NCBI GenBank assembly: GCA_020832445.1
Contig: JAFIEO010000039.1
Coordinates: 124,001 to 188,000, forward strand
Direction of reading: 5' to 3'
DNA length: 64,000 bases
Origin: Paracoccaceae bacterium
Lineage (GTDB): Bacteria; Pseudomonadota; Alphaproteobacteria; Rhodobacterales; Rhodobacteraceae
The notes beneath the pieces were generated by a model, which was given only the letters and a program-made list of their open reading frames with translations, was not told the origin of the DNA and did not search any database. Positions 18,312 to 27,937 of the stretch are shown here, one piece after another (positions within the stretch are counted from its first letter, which is position 1; each line of letters begins with the position of its first letter). The position numbers were made by a program, and so were the translations under genes.

Positions 18312-18866
18312 ATGGCCGTTTCCCCACCCGTATGCGATTTTGGCTGGAAGGCACCCGATTTCAACCTGGCCGCCACCGACGGGCGCAGCTACACATTGAA
18401 TGACATCAAGGGGCCGAAAGGCGCGTTGGTCATGTTCATCTGCAACCATTGCCCCTATGTGCTGTCCGCGCTTGATCGTATCCTGCGCGATGCCCGCGAT
18501 TTGCAGGCGATGGGCGTGGGCGTGGCCGCGATCTGTGCCAATGATGCGCGCGCATATCCTGCCGACAGTTTCGACAAGATGGTGGAACTGGCGCGCAAAC
18601 ATGATTTCCCGTTTCCATATCTGCATGATGATACGCAAAGCGTAGCGCGGGAATGGGGGGCGGAATGCACGCCGGATTTCTTTGGCCTGAATGCGGACGG
18701 GGAATTGCAATATCGCGGGCGGTTGGACAGCGCAGCTCGCACCCCTGCGCCCGAAGGTGCCCGCCGCGACCTTTTTGACGCCATGACGCAGATCGCGCAA
18801 ACCGGGTCCGGGCCGCGCGATCAGGTGGCATCCATGGGGTGTTCGATCAAATGGAAATCCGCCTGA
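18312..18866 (+). CDS. Thioredoxin-like redoxin/peroxiredoxin-family protein
   Basis: A 184-residue protein with a redoxin/AhpC-TSA fold. CDFGWKAPDFNLAATDGRSY is the typical N-terminal strand region. The redox site is C44-N-H-C47 in MFICNHCPYVLSALDRI, a CxxC of thioredoxin type with the following cis-Pro-like segment WGAECTPDFFGLNADGEL. No signal peptide is visible, so it is probably cytoplasmic. The ATG at 18312 follows AGGAGGACAG, a strong ribosome-binding site. It may reduce peroxides or act as a thiol oxidoreductase; partners are not indicated. Confidence 0.82.
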   Translation: MAVSPPVCDFGWKAPDFNLAATDGRSYTLNDIKGPKGALVMFICNHCPYVLSALDRILRDARDLQAMGVGVAAICANDARAYPADSFDKMVELARKHDFPFPYLHDDTQSVAREWGAECTPDFFGLNADGELQYRGRLDSAARTPAPEGARRDLFDAMTQIAQTGSGPRDQVASMGCSIKWKSA

Positions 18867-18876
18867 GGGCGGGGCC

Positions 18877-19863
18877 TTACAGCATTGATGGCAAAACCTG
18901 ATCCGGCGGGCGGTGCCCGTCGGCGAAGGTTTTGATATTGATGATCACTTTCTCGCCCATCTCGACCCGGCCTTCCAGCGTGGCCGACCCCATATGCGGC
19001 AGCAGCACCACATTGGGCAATTCGCGCAGCCGCGGGTTGATGTCATTGCCGCGTTCAAACACATCCAGCCCTGCGCCCGCAATTTCGCCCGCGCGCAAGC
19101 CGCGTGTCAGGGCGTTTTCGTCGATCACTTCCCCGCGCGAGGTGTTGATGACAACGGCGGTCGGTTTCAGCAATTTCAGGCGCCGCGCATTCAGCAGGTG
19201 AAAGGTTGATGGCGTGTGCGGACAGTTGATGGAAATCACATCCATGCGCGCCACCATCTGGTCCAGACTTTCCCACCATGTGGCTTCCAGCTTTTCTTCG
19301 ACCTCGGGGCGCAGGCGGCGGCGGTTGTGGTAGTGAATTTGCATGCCAAACGCCTGCGCACGCCGCGCCACGGCCTGACCAATGCGGCCCATGCCCAGGA
19401 TACCCAGCCGCTTGCCGCCGATGCGCGTGCCCAGATTGGCCAGCGGGGACCAGCCCTGCCATGTGCCCGCCTGCATTTTCTGTAACCCTTGCGGTATCTT
19501 GCGGGTGACGGCCAGCATCAGCGCCAGCGCCATATCGGCGGTATCTTCGGTCAGCACGCCGGGGGTGTTGGACACCAGAATGCCGCGCTGGCGGGCTGAT
19601 TGCACATCGATATGGTCCACGCCTGCGCCAAAATTGGCAATCAGCTTCAGCCGTTCGCCCGCGCCCGCCATCAGGCTTGCATCGATATCGTCGGTGATGG
19701 TGGGCACCAGCACATCTGTGCTGCGCATGGCCTGCGCCAGTTCGTCGCGGGTCATGGGGGTGTCATCATCGCGCAACGTGACGTCGAACAATTCCTTCAG
19801 GCGTGTTTCAACCACGTCGGGCAGGCGTCGCGTTACGACAACACTCAGGCGTTGTGTGGGCAT
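18877..19863 (-). CDS. D-2-hydroxyacid dehydrogenase (glyoxylate/hydroxypyruvate reductase-like)
   Basis: A 328-residue NAD(P)-dependent D-2-hydroxyacid dehydrogenase. LIANFGAGVDHIDVQSARQR and VSNTPGVLTEDTADMALALM lead into the Rossmann GILGMGRIGQAVARRA. The catalytic Arg lies in VINTSRGEVIDENAL, the Glu in AGLDVFERG and the His in VLLPHMGSATLEGR. The best functional guess is glyoxylate or hydroxypyruvate reduction, in line with the glycolate and glycine genes nearby, but formate or phosphoglycerate relatives share these motifs. It converges on the redoxin gene. Confidence 0.88.
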   Translation of the reverse strand: MPTQRLSVVVTRRLPDVVETRLKELFDVTLRDDDTPMTRDELAQAMRSTDVLVPTITDDIDASLMAGAGERLKLIANFGAGVDHIDVQSARQRGILVSNTPGVLTEDTADMALALMLAVTRKIPQGLQKMQAGTWQGWSPLANLGTRIGGKRLGILGMGRIGQAVARRAQAFGMQIHYHNRRRLRPEVEEKLEATWWESLDQMVARMDVISINCPHTPSTFHLLNARRLKLLKPTAVVINTSRGEVIDENALTRGLRAGEIAGAGLDVFERGNDINPRLRELPNVVLLPHMGSATLEGRVEMGEKVIINIKTFADGHRPPDQVLPSML

Positions 19864-20028
19864 GTCTGCGTCTCACCTCTTTGCAAGTCAGGGGCTTTCT
19901 GGCAAAGTGCATTGAACTGGGGCAGGCTGCAAGCACGCATTGCACAATGTCGCAGCTAAAAGAGCAAATGAACGGCAATGAAGTCGGGCAGTCACCGATC
20001 ACGGGAAAACCCGGGGCAGACAGGCAAA

Positions 20029-20520
20029 ATGATGTATATCAAATATCTACTTGTGGCAGTTATGGCTGCGTCACCTGTGGCTGCGATGGAGCTGGAGCGC
20101 GGCCCGATCACAAACCTGCCTTTGCCGCGCTATGTCACAATGAAGGCAAGCGAAGGCAATGCGCGGCGGGGACCGGATACATCCCACCGCGTGGACTGGG
20201 TGTTCACGCGCCGTGACCTGCCATTGCGCGTGACGGCTGAATACGAACACTGGCGCCGCGTGGAAGATGCCGAAGGGCAGGGTGGCTGGATGCATTACGC
20301 GCTGTTGTCAGGTGTGCGTTCCGTGCTGGTGCAGGGCGATATGGTCCAGATGCATAATGCCCCCGATGCGGGTTCCAGCGTTGCAGCCCTGCTGGAACGT
20401 GGCGTCATCGCCCATTTGCGCGCCTGCCAGATTGACTGGTGCCGGCTGGAAGTGGACAGCGCGCGCGGATGGGTGGAAAAACGCCACATCTGGGGTGTTT
20501 CGGCGGATGAGGAATTCTAG
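20029..20520 (+). CDS. Secreted SH3-domain protein
   Basis: A 163-residue protein with an N-terminal signal peptide (MMYIKYLLVAVMAASPVAAM). Two bacterial SH3-like (SH3b) repeats follow. The first runs PRYVTMKASEGNARRGPD to about GGWMHYALLSG, and the second covers VQMHNAPDAGSSVAALLERG to CRLEVDSARGWVEKRHIWG. Such proteins usually bind cell-wall material in the periplasm. The open frame reaches 19978, but the signal peptide fixes the start at 20029 or 20032. Confidence 0.8.
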   Translation: MMYIKYLLVAVMAASPVAAMELERGPITNLPLPRYVTMKASEGNARRGPDTSHRVDWVFTRRDLPLRVTAEYEHWRRVEDAEGQGGWMHYALLSGVRSVLVQGDMVQMHNAPDAGSSVAALLERGVIAHLRACQIDWCRLEVDSARGWVEKRHIWGVSADEEF

Positions 20521-20573
20521 GATTGTGGGTAGGCGTCAGGCGGGACTGCAAGGAAGCAGTGGCCTATGATGAA

Positions 20574-20750
20574 CCCAAAGGCGCGGAATCAAGGCCGCAG
20601 GCCGCAGCGCTATCGGTGGGCCGTCCCGCGGCCTGCCGATTTGGCTGATGGCATACCAAGCTTTCAATCTTGGGAGTATGCAGCCTGCATAAAGTGAACT
20701 ACACGAGTGTCGGATCGGCAGACCCCGGCCCACCGATAGCGCGGGTTTTA
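20574..20750 (+). repeat. Interspersed palindromic repeat, copy 1
   Basis: The first of four copies of an intergenic element. A perfect 17-bp inverted repeat has arms at 20607-20623 (GCGCTATCGGTGGGCCG) and 20726-20742, with an inner 8-bp pair CTGCCGAT (20633-20640)/ATCGGCAG (20714-20721). GGCCGCAGGCC, just outside the left arm, forms a small hairpin. The outer terminal repeat seen in copies 2-4 is degraded here. It lies between convergent genes (SH3 protein and cyclotransferase); the remaining bases to 20844 are AT-rich with no other feature. Confidence 0.85.
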
Positions 20751-20844
20751 TGCATAGGATAACGTCCCTTTCAGGATATTACCGCATTCTGGGGCATTTA
20801 ATTGATTTATAAACAATTGCTTGCGTTCAGTTCTTCGATCCCAA

Positions 20845-21411
20845 TCACGCCCTGATCCGGCTGACACCCAATTGCGACAGGTTGTCATCGACCATGTCGC
20901 GCAATTGCGGGCTTGCAGGGCGCGCGCGGGGATAAAGCGGGGCCGCGCGATCATCCAGAACGCTGCCCCAGCCGGTGGTTGTCGCAAAGAAACGCGCCAC
21001 GCCATCACTGCCAAATTCCGCCAGAAACCCCGCGACCACAACATCCAGATAACTAAGATGGACCTGATGCGGCGGACCGGGCAGATCGGACGTGTCCAGT
21101 GACACCGCATAGATCTGCGCAATCACAGGTTCGGGGGATTCGTGGCTAAGGTGGTCATCGGGCACGGGATGGCGCAGATAGCCGGTTTCCCGCAGATCAA
21201 GTGCCGCCCAGTCTGCGCCGGGAACACGCGCAATCAACCCGTCAATGCGCGCGTCAGGGTCGGGCACGACACTTAGAAACGTGTGGTTCAGGTGGTGCGA
21301 CACGCGCCATTCCCGCCGCCAGCCGCGAATCGCGGCGCGGTGGGCGTCGGTATAATCATGGGTCTGGCGATTCACCAAAGACCCGTAGCCGAAGAAATAA
21401 GGATCACTCAT
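20845..21411 (-). CDS. Gamma-glutamylcyclotransferase family protein
   Basis: A 188-residue protein of the GGCT/AIG2-like fold. The N-terminal phosphate-binding motif FFGYGSLVNRQTHDY is present, followed by ARIDGLIARVPGADWAALDLRETGYLR, in which RETGY contains the candidate catalytic Glu region. It may cleave gamma-glutamyl amino compounds. The start is the ATG at 21411, the open frame extending to 21468. It is divergent from the glycine riboswitch and gcv operon, and is distinct from the ChaC homolog at 32962. Confidence 0.78.
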   Translation of the reverse strand: MSDPYFFGYGSLVNRQTHDYTDAHRAAIRGWRREWRVSHHLNHTFLSVVPDPDARIDGLIARVPGADWAALDLRETGYLRHPVPDDHLSHESPEPVIAQIYAVSLDTSDLPGPPHQVHLSYLDVVVAGFLAEFGSDGVARFFATTTGWGSVLDDRAAPLYPRARPASPQLRDMVDDNLSQLGVSRIRA

Positions 21412-21503
21412 GCTGCATTTCTGAACAGTTTGGCGCCTGTGCGCAAGTCTGGCATTTTTACTTGCCAAATGCGCCGACTTTCCGCTACCAGAAAAGCGCA
21501 GAC

Positions 21504-21664
21504 ACGGGAGACGCTGATCGCAAGGTCAGGGCCGAAGGAGCAACCGCCCCGGTAAACTCTCAGGCAAAAGGACCGGTTTGCACAACAGACTCTGGAGAGA
21601 GGTGCGCCTTGAGTGGCGGCCCGCCGAAGGGATAGCGATCTCAGGCGCACAGGACAGAGGGGGC
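21504..21664 (+). ncRNA. Tandem glycine riboswitch
   Basis: Two glycine aptamers precede gcvT. Aptamer 1 contains GCCGAAGGAGCAA, then AAACTCTCAGGCAAAAGGAC and a closing CAGACTCTGGAGAG. Aptamer 2 contains CGCCGAAGGGATAGCGATCTCAGG and ACAGGACAGAGGGG. These are the diagnostic CCGAAGG, CTCAGGCA and GGACAGAG elements. A hairpin GGGCC-GTCT-GGCCC (21699-21712) just before the GGAAGGGG ribosome-binding site may be part of the expression platform. By analogy, glycine binding should turn on the glycine cleavage operon. Confidence 0.9.
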
Positions 21665-21728
21665 ATGGAACGCGGCCAGCGCGCCGCAACATGGACCCGG
21701 GCCGTCTGGCCCAACCGGAAGGGGCAGT

Positions 21729-22853
21729 ATGACCGATTCGCAAACCGACCTGCGACGCACCGCATTACATGCATTGCATCTGGAACTGGGGGGCAAAATG
21801 GTGCCCTTCGCGGGCTATGACATGCCGGTGCAATATCCGATGGGGGTGATGGGCGAGCATCTGCATTGCCGTGACAAGGCAGGCTTGTTCGATGTCAGCC
21901 ATATGGGGCAAGTCATCCTGCGTGGCCCTGATGCGGCGCTGGCGCTGGAACGGCTGGTGCCTGTGGCACTGGCGGAACTGCCGCTAGGGCGGCAGCGCTA
22001 TGCGATGTTCACCAATGACGCGGGCGGTATTCTGGATGATCTGATGGTGGCCAATCGCGGCGCCCATGTTCTGGCGGTGGTGAATGCGGCCTGCAAGGCG
22101 GCGGATCTGGCGCATATGCAGGACAATCTGCGGGATCTGGACGTGACCGAGGTGACCGACCGCGCCCTGTTGGCCTTGCAGGGGCCGCAGGCCGAGGCGG
22201 TCTTGGCGGGGCTTTTGCCCGAAGTTGCCAAGATGCGTTTCATGGATGTGGCCGATCATGACTGGAACGGTGTCACGCTGTGGGTGTCAAGGTCGGGCTA
22301 TACCGGCGAGGACGGGTTTGAAATTTCGCTGCCGAACGCACAGGCAGAAGGCTTTGCCCGCGCGCTTCTGGCCCATCCCGATGTCGCGCCAATCGGTCTG
22401 GGCGCGCGCGACAGCCTGCGTCTGGAAGCGGGGCTGTGCCTTTATGGCAATGATATTGACACAACCACCACCCCGATCGAGGCTGGACTGACCTGGGCCA
22501 TTCAGAAGGGGCGTAGGGTGGGCGGCGCGCGCGCCGGCGGTTTTCCCGGTGCGGATGTTGTTCTGCCGCAACTGGCACAAGGTGCGCCGCGCCAGCGTGT
22601 GGGGCTGTTGCCCGACGGGCGCGCGCCCATGCGCGCAGGCACAGCGCTGTTTGCCACACAAGACAGCGAAACGCAGATCGGCACCATTACATCCGGCGGG
22701 TTCGGTCCGTCACTGGGGCGACCTGTCGCCATGGGATATGTGCCTGCCCAATACGCGGGCGCTGACACGGAACTTTGGGCCGAATTGCGCGGCAAGCGTT
22801 TGCCTGTGCGCGTGGCCGCTTTACCCTTTCGCCCATCTAACTACAGCAAATGA
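21729..22853 (+). CDS. gcvT: Glycine cleavage system aminomethyltransferase (T protein)
   Basis: A 374-residue aminomethyltransferase transferring the methylene group from the H-protein arm to tetrahydrofolate, releasing ammonia. Typical segments are [52 protein letters not shown] (folate region) and [20 protein letters not shown]. The C-terminal barrel ends [14 protein letters not shown] to [20 protein letters not shown]. It is first in gcvTHP behind the glycine riboswitch, with GGGGCAGT before its ATG. Confidence 0.96.
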   Translation: MTDSQTDLRRTALHALHLELGGKMVPFAGYDMPVQYPMGVMGEHLHCRDKAGLFDVSHMGQVILRGPDAALALERLVPVALAELPLGRQRYAMFTNDAGGILDDLMVANRGAHVLAVVNAACKAADLAHMQDNLRDLDVTEVTDRALLALQGPQAEAVLAGLLPEVAKMRFMDVADHDWNGVTLWVSRSGYTGEDGFEISLPNAQAEGFARALLAHPDVAPIGLGARDSLRLEAGLCLYGNDIDTTTTPIEAGLTWAIQKGRRVGGARAGGFPGADVVLPQLAQGAPRQRVGLLPDGRAPMRAGTALFATQDSETQIGTITSGGFGPSLGRPVAMGYVPAQYAGADTELWAELRGKRLPVRVAALPFRPSNYSK

Positions 22854-22861
22854 GGGACACT

Positions 22862-23221
22862 ATGCGTTTTACCGAAGAACATGAATGGCTGCGCGTCGAA
22901 GGCGATGTCGTGGTCGTGGGTATTACCGAACATGCCGCTGAACAACTTGGCGATGTGGTATTCGTGGAATTGCCCGAAATAGAGGCCATGGTGGCCAAGG
23001 GCGACGAAGTCTGCGTCATCGAATCGGTCAAGGCCGCCAGTGACATTCTGGCCCCTGTCGATGGCGAGATTGTCGCGGTCAATGAAGCGCTTGTCGACAG
23101 CCCCGCCCTGGTCAATGAAGACCCCCAGGGGGATGCGTGGTTTTTCAAGATGAAACTCGATGATCTTGGCGTTCTGGACGATCTGATGTCCGAGGACGAA
23201 TACAAGGAATTTCTGGGCTGA
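22862..23221 (+). CDS. gcvH: Glycine cleavage system H protein
   Basis: A 119-residue lipoyl carrier shuttling the aminomethyl group between P and T proteins. It begins with the canonical [14 protein letters not shown], and the lipoylated Lys is Lys57 in [11 protein letters not shown]. The frame is also open from an ATG at 22850 overlapping the gcvT stop, but GAGGGA five bases before 22862 and the family N-terminus favour 22862. It is 22 bp before gcvP. Confidence 0.96.
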   Translation: MRFTEEHEWLRVEGDVVVVGITEHAAEQLGDVVFVELPEIEAMVAKGDEVCVIESVKAASDILAPVDGEIVAVNEALVDSPALVNEDPQGDAWFFKMKLDDLGVLDDLMSEDEYKEFLG

Positions 23222-23243
23222 TTGCCCATTGGCGGAGAGACGC

Positions 23244-26084
23244 ATGACCTATACCCCCACGGATTATAACCCCTATGATTTTGCCAATCGCCGCCATATC
23301 GGGCCAACGCCCGAAGAAATGGCGCAGATGCTGGATGCAGTGGGCTGTGACAGTCTGGAGCAGTTGATCGACCAGACCATCCCCGCCGATCTGCGACAGG
23401 CCGACCCGCTGACATGGGCACCCCTGTCCGAGGGGGAATTACTGGCAAAATTGCGGGCCGTGGGGGCAAAGAACCGGATCATGACCAGCCTGATCGGGCA
23501 GGGCTATTATGGCACGGTCACCCCGCCTGCAATTCTGCGCAATATCTTTGAGAATCCGGCATGGTATACGGCCTATACCCCCTATCAGCCCGAAATTGCC
23601 CAAGGGCGTCTGGAAGCGCTGCTGAATTTTCAGACTATGGTGGCCGATCTGACGGGCCTGCCTGTTGCCAATGCGTCGCTTCTGGACGAATCCACCGCAT
23701 GCGCCGAAGCCATGGTGATGGCGCAGCGGCTTGCCAAATCGAAAGCACAGGCATTTTTTGTGGATGAAAACTGCCATCCGCAAAATATTGCCGTCATGCA
23801 AACCCGCGCGGCCCCTTTGGGGATCGAAGTTATTGTGGGCGCGCCTGACAGCTTGCAGCCGGAACAGGTTTTCGGGGCCATATTCCAGTATCCCGGCACC
23901 CATGGCGATCTGCGTGATTTCACGCCCCAGATCGCGGCCTTGCATGACGCCAAGGCGCTGGCGATCATGGCAACCGATCTGCTGGCGCTGACCATGATCC
24001 GCGAACCGGGCCACCTTGGGGCCGATATTGCGGTAGGGTCTGCGCAACGCTTTGGTGTGCCCATGGGCTATGGTGGCCCGCATGCGGCATTCATGTCGTG
24101 CCGTGACGACTATAAGCGGGCTATGCCGGGGCGCATTGTGGGCGTCAGCATTGATGCGCGCGGCAATCGCGCCTACCGGCTGTCGCTGCAAACCCGCGAA
24201 CAACATATCCGGCGCGAGAAGGCGACAAGCAATGTCTGTACCGCGCAGGCGCTTCTGGCGGTCATGGCGTCGATGTATGCGGTGTTCCATGGTCCCAAAG
24301 GGCTGCGCGCCATTGCGGAACGGGTGCATTTCCGCACGCAGCGGTTGTATCATGCGCTGCGCGCGGCGGGTGCGCGGGTGGTGGTCAAGGATTTCTTTGA
24401 CACAATCACAGTCGATGTTGGCGTGGGGCAGGCGGGTATTCTGGCCGCCGCGCGGCACGAAGGGCTGAACCTGCGCAAGGTCGGTGCGACACATGTGGGC
24501 ATTTCGCTGGATGAAACCACAGATGAGCAGGTCTTGCTCCGCGTCTTGCGGGTATTCGGCATCGAAGGGGTGCCGCCCCACCGCGCGGAACTGGGATTTG
24601 ACGAAAGCTTCCTGCGCGAAAGCGACTATCTGACCCACCCCATTTTCCACATGAACCGCGCGGAAACGGAAATGATGCGCTATATGCGCCGCCTGTCCGA
24701 CCGCGACCTGGCGCTGGACCGCGCGATGATCCCGCTGGGGTCTTGCACCATGAAACTGAACGCGGCGGCAGAAATGATCCCGCTGTCCTGGCCGGAATTT
24801 TCCACCCTGCACCCGTTCTGCCCGCCCGATCAGGCGCAGGGCTATGCGCAGGCGATTTCCGACCTGAAGGCGAAACTATGTGAAATCACCGGCTATGACG
24901 CCATGTCGATGCAGCCCAATTCCGGCGCGCAGGGCGAATATGCGGGCTTGCTGACGATTCAGGCCTATCACCGCGCGCGCGGACAGGGGCACCGCGATAT
25001 CTGTCTTATCCCCGTGTCGGCCCATGGCACCAACCCCGCCAGCGCGCAGATGTGCGGCATGAAGGTGGTTGTCGTCAAATCCAGCGCGAATGGCGATGTG
25101 GATCTGGATGATTTCCGCGAAAAGGCCATCAAGGCAGGCGACCGTCTGGCGGCCTGCATGATCACCTATCCCAGCACGCATGGCGTGTTTGAACAAACCG
25201 TGCGCGAGGTTTGCGCCATAACCCACGATCATGGCGGGCAGGTCTATATTGACGGGGCAAACCTGAATGCCATGGTCGGGCTGGTCAAACCGGGCGATAT
25301 TGGCGGCGATGTCAGCCACCTGAACCTGCACAAGACCTTTGCCATTCCGCATGGTGGGGGTGGCCCTGGAATGGGGCCAATCGGGGTGAAGGCGCATCTG
25401 GCGCCGTTCCTGCCCGGACATCCTGAAATTGGCGGGGCTGAAGGGCCGGTATCGGCGGCACCTTACGGGTCGGCGTCGATCTTGTTGATTTCATGGGCTT
25501 ATTGCCTGATGATGGGCGGCGCGGGCCTGACACAGGCCACACGCGTGGCCATTCTGAACGCCAATTACATCGCGGCGCGGTTGCGCGGGGCCTATGACAT
25601 CTTGTTCATGGGCAACAAGGGCCGCGTGGCGCATGAATGCATCATTGATACGCGTCCTTTTGCGAAGGCCGGTATCACCGTAGATGACATTGCCAAGCGG
25701 TTGATTGATAACGGTTTCCATGCCCCAACCATGAGCTGGCCAGTTTCGGGCACCTTGATGGTGGAACCCACCGAATCCGAGACCAAGGCCGAGATTGACC
25801 GTTTCATCACCGCACTTCTGGCCATCCGCGATGAAATCCGCGCGGTCGAGGATGGCACGATGGATGCCAATGACAACCCGCTGAAACACGCCCCCCACAC
25901 GGTCGAGGATCTGGTGGCGGATTGGGACCGGCCTTATTCGCGCGAAGCAGGGTGTTTCCCGCCCGCAAGTTTCAGAGGCGACAAATACTGGCCGCCCGTG
26001 GGGCGCGTGGACAATGTGTTCGGCGACCGCAATCTGGTCTGCACCTGCCCACCTGTGGAAAGCTACCTTGACGCGGCGGAGTAG
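23244..26084 (+). CDS. gcvP: Glycine dehydrogenase (decarboxylating), P protein
   Basis: A single-chain 946-residue PLP enzyme that decarboxylates glycine and loads H protein. The N-terminal half has [37 protein letters not shown] and [12 protein letters not shown]. The C-terminal half has [30 protein letters not shown] and [19 protein letters not shown], and the PLP-binding Lys (about residue 697) in [18 protein letters not shown]. The true start is the ATG at 23244, with GGAGAG upstream. This is the full-length alpha form; it is not split into GcvPA/PB. Confidence 0.96.
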   Translation: MTYTPTDYNPYDFANRRHIGPTPEEMAQMLDAVGCDSLEQLIDQTIPADLRQADPLTWAPLSEGELLAKLRAVGAKNRIMTSLIGQGYYGTVTPPAILRNIFENPAWYTAYTPYQPEIAQGRLEALLNFQTMVADLTGLPVANASLLDESTACAEAMVMAQRLAKSKAQAFFVDENCHPQNIAVMQTRAAPLGIEVIVGAPDSLQPEQVFGAIFQYPGTHGDLRDFTPQIAALHDAKALAIMATDLLALTMIREPGHLGADIAVGSAQRFGVPMGYGGPHAAFMSCRDDYKRAMPGRIVGVSIDARGNRAYRLSLQTREQHIRREKATSNVCTAQALLAVMASMYAVFHGPKGLRAIAERVHFRTQRLYHALRAAGARVVVKDFFDTITVDVGVGQAGILAAARHEGLNLRKVGATHVGISLDETTDEQVLLRVLRVFGIEGVPPHRAELGFDESFLRESDYLTHPIFHMNRAETEMMRYMRRLSDRDLALDRAMIPLGSCTMKLNAAAEMIPLSWPEFSTLHPFCPPDQAQGYAQAISDLKAKLCEITGYDAMSMQPNSGAQGEYAGLLTIQAYHRARGQGHRDICLIPVSAHGTNPASAQMCGMKVVVVKSSANGDVDLDDFREKAIKAGDRLAACMITYPSTHGVFEQTVREVCAITHDHGGQVYIDGANLNAMVGLVKPGDIGGDVSHLNLHKTFAIPHGGGGPGMGPIGVKAHLAPFLPGHPEIGGAEGPVSAAPYGSASILLISWAYCLMMGGAGLTQATRVAILNANYIAARLRGAYDILFMGNKGRVAHECIIDTRPFAKAGITVDDIAKRLIDNGFHAPTMSWPVSGTLMVEPTESETKAEIDRFITALLAIRDEIRAVEDGTMDANDNPLKHAPHTVEDLVADWDRPYSREAGCFPPASFRGDKYWPPVGRVDNVFGDRNLVCTCPPVESYLDAAE

Positions 26085-26106
26085 TGTCGCGTGACGAGAT
26101 GAACCA

Positions 26107-26132
26107 GCGGTCCCGATAATTTTCGGGGCCGC
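26107..26132 (+). terminator. Stem-loop after gcvP
   Basis: GCGGTCCCGA (26107-26116) pairs with TCGGGGCCGC (26123-26132), including one T-G wobble, around the loop TAATTT. It lies 22 bases after the gcvP stop. There is no clear T-tract, so termination strength is uncertain. Confidence 0.55.
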
Positions 26133-26161
26133 GTTGCGTGTCGAGGGCGGAAGATATGCGA

Positions 26162-26385
26162 TTCTGGCCTGAAGCTGACACCCCAAGGCGCGGGGCAAAG
26201 GGCGCAGCCCGCCGCGCCATCGGTGGGCCGTCCCGCGGCCTGCCGATTCTGCTGATGGCGGGCCAAGCCTTTGAAGTAAGGATATGCAGCCTGCATAAAC
26301 TGCATTCTTATAATGTCGGATCGGCAGACCCCGGCCCACCGATAGCGCGGGCTTAGTCCCCGCGCGAATGACCGCTTCAGGCCAA
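26162..26385 (+). repeat. Interspersed palindromic repeat, copy 2
   Basis: The second copy. Terminal inverted repeats TGGCCTGAAGC (26165-26175) and GCTTCAGGCCA (26374-26384) bound it. Inner arms lie at 26214-26230 and 26332-26348 with one C-A mismatch (a G-U pair if transcribed from the minus strand). The small outer hairpin is GGGC-GCA-GCCC, where copies 1 and 3 have GGCC-GCA-GGCC. It sits between convergent gcvP and trpE. Confidence 0.9.
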
Positions 26386-26404
26386 ACGCCGCCGTAAATC
26401 TAGT

Positions 26405-27931
26405 TCAGCCATTCCCGCCCGAAAACCGTCCTGCATCTTCGGCAGCGCGGCGCAGTGCGTGGGATTTGTTGACGGTTTCCTGATATTCAGACTCGGGGTC
26501 GCTGTCATAGACAACGCCGCCGCCTGCCTGAATATATAGCGTCTGATCTTTTAGGACGGCCGTGCGCAAACAGATGCACATGTCCATTTCGCCATTTGCC
26601 GCGAAATAGCCAGCGCCACCACCATACACGCCACGTTTTTCAGGCTCCAGCTCGTCAATGATCTGCATCGCGCGGACTTTGGGCGCGCCTGATACCGTGC
26701 CAGCGGGCAGCCCTGCCAAAAGCGCCGAAAGCGCGTCCTGCCCGTCGGCCAGTTCCCCCACCACGTTGGACACAATGTGCATCACATGGCTGTAGCGTTC
26801 GATGATGAATTCTTCGGTCGGGCGCACTGTGCCAACCTTGGCCACGCGCCCCACATCATTGCGCCCCAGATCCAGCAACATCAGGTGTTCGGCCAGTTCC
26901 TTCTGGTCGGCAAGCAGGTCTGATTCATAGGCGCGGTCCTGCTCGGGCGTGGCCCCGCGCGGGCGGGTTCCCGCAATGGGCCGGATGGTCACTTCGCCAT
27001 CGCGCAGGCGCACCAGAATTTCGGGGCTGGCCCCGATAATCTGAAAGCCCCCCGACTGGTTGGCAAAGTCGAAATAGAACATGAAGGGTGACGGGTTCGT
27101 GCGGCGCAAGGACCGGTACAGCGTAAAGGGCGGCAGGGCGAATTTCTGCGACCAACGCTGCGACGGCACAACCTGAAAAATATCGCCCGCGCGAATATAT
27201 TCTTTCGCCACCTCGACTGCCGCCAGATAATCGGGTTTCGCAAAATTGGACACCGGCGCGCCAAGGGGCTGCGCATCGCTGCCCAATTCGCGCGGGGCCT
27301 GCGCCACACTGCGTTCCAGATCGCGCACCGCGTCCATGACCCGTTCCGCCGCCTGCGCATAGGCCGCGCGCGCCGACAGGCCGGACCCCGCCCATGCAGG
27401 CGACACAACAATCACTTCGCCCTTCACACCGTCCAGTACCGCAACAACCGACGGGCGCAGCATGATGGAATCGGGCACGCCAATGGGGTCGGGGTTGATG
27501 TCTGGCAGATCTTCGACCAGCCGGATCATGTCATAGCCCAGATAGCCGAATAACCCTGCTGACGCCGCAGGCAGGTCATCGGGCATATCAATGCGGCTTT
27601 CGGCCAGAACATCGCGCAATGTGTCCAGCGGGTGGCCTTGCAGGGCTTGCCAGCTTTCGGGATCAAAGCGCGCATCGCGGTTGATACGGCTTTGCGTGCC
27701 GCGACATTCCCAGATCAGGTCCGGTTTCAGCCCGATGATGGAATAGCGCCCGCGCACTTCGCCACCCGTGACAGATTCAAGGATGAAGCTGTCGCGGCTG
27801 GCGCCTGCAAGTTTCATATACAATGAAACCGGCGTATCCAGATCGGCGGCAAGGCGGGTGTAGACAAGCTGGTTTTCACCGCGCGACCAGCCGTCTTCAA
27901 AATGCTGGTATTCAGGGGTAAGGCTGGCCAT
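26405..27931 (-). CDS. trpE: Anthranilate synthase component I
   Basis: A 508-residue chorismate-utilising enzyme catalysing the first step of tryptophan synthesis with a glutaminase partner. The N-terminal part holds the Trp-feedback-type LESVTGGEVRGRYSIIG. The catalytic part has YIRAGDIFQVVPSQRWS, FQIIGASPEILVRL, TIRPIAGTRPRGATPEQD, ELAEHLMLLDLGRNDVGRVA, then LPAGTVSGAPKVRAMQIIDE and YGGGAGYFAANGEMD. trpG is not adjacent. It lies 6 bp after the peptidyl-prolyl isomerase gene, an order I associate with Rhodobacterales. Confidence 0.96.
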   Translation of the reverse strand: MASLTPEYQHFEDGWSRGENQLVYTRLAADLDTPVSLYMKLAGASRDSFILESVTGGEVRGRYSIIGLKPDLIWECRGTQSRINRDARFDPESWQALQGHPLDTLRDVLAESRIDMPDDLPAASAGLFGYLGYDMIRLVEDLPDINPDPIGVPDSIMLRPSVVAVLDGVKGEVIVVSPAWAGSGLSARAAYAQAAERVMDAVRDLERSVAQAPRELGSDAQPLGAPVSNFAKPDYLAAVEVAKEYIRAGDIFQVVPSQRWSQKFALPPFTLYRSLRRTNPSPFMFYFDFANQSGGFQIIGASPEILVRLRDGEVTIRPIAGTRPRGATPEQDRAYESDLLADQKELAEHLMLLDLGRNDVGRVAKVGTVRPTEEFIIERYSHVMHIVSNVVGELADGQDALSALLAGLPAGTVSGAPKVRAMQIIDELEPEKRGVYGGGAGYFAANGEMDMCICLRTAVLKDQTLYIQAGGGVVYDSDPESEYQETVNKSHALRRAAEDAGRFSGGNG

Positions 27932-27937
27932 GGGTGC

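Noticed and set aside
23439-24812. Long open frame on the minus strand inside gcvP
   Set aside because: It is antisense to a clear glycine dehydrogenase. Such long shadows are expected in GC-rich coding DNA, and the translation has no recognisable domain.
25491-26339. Apparent protein frame spanning repeat copy 2 on the minus strand
   Set aside because: Related but truncated translations appear in all four repeat copies. They come from the shared repeat and not from a gene, and there is no conserved start.
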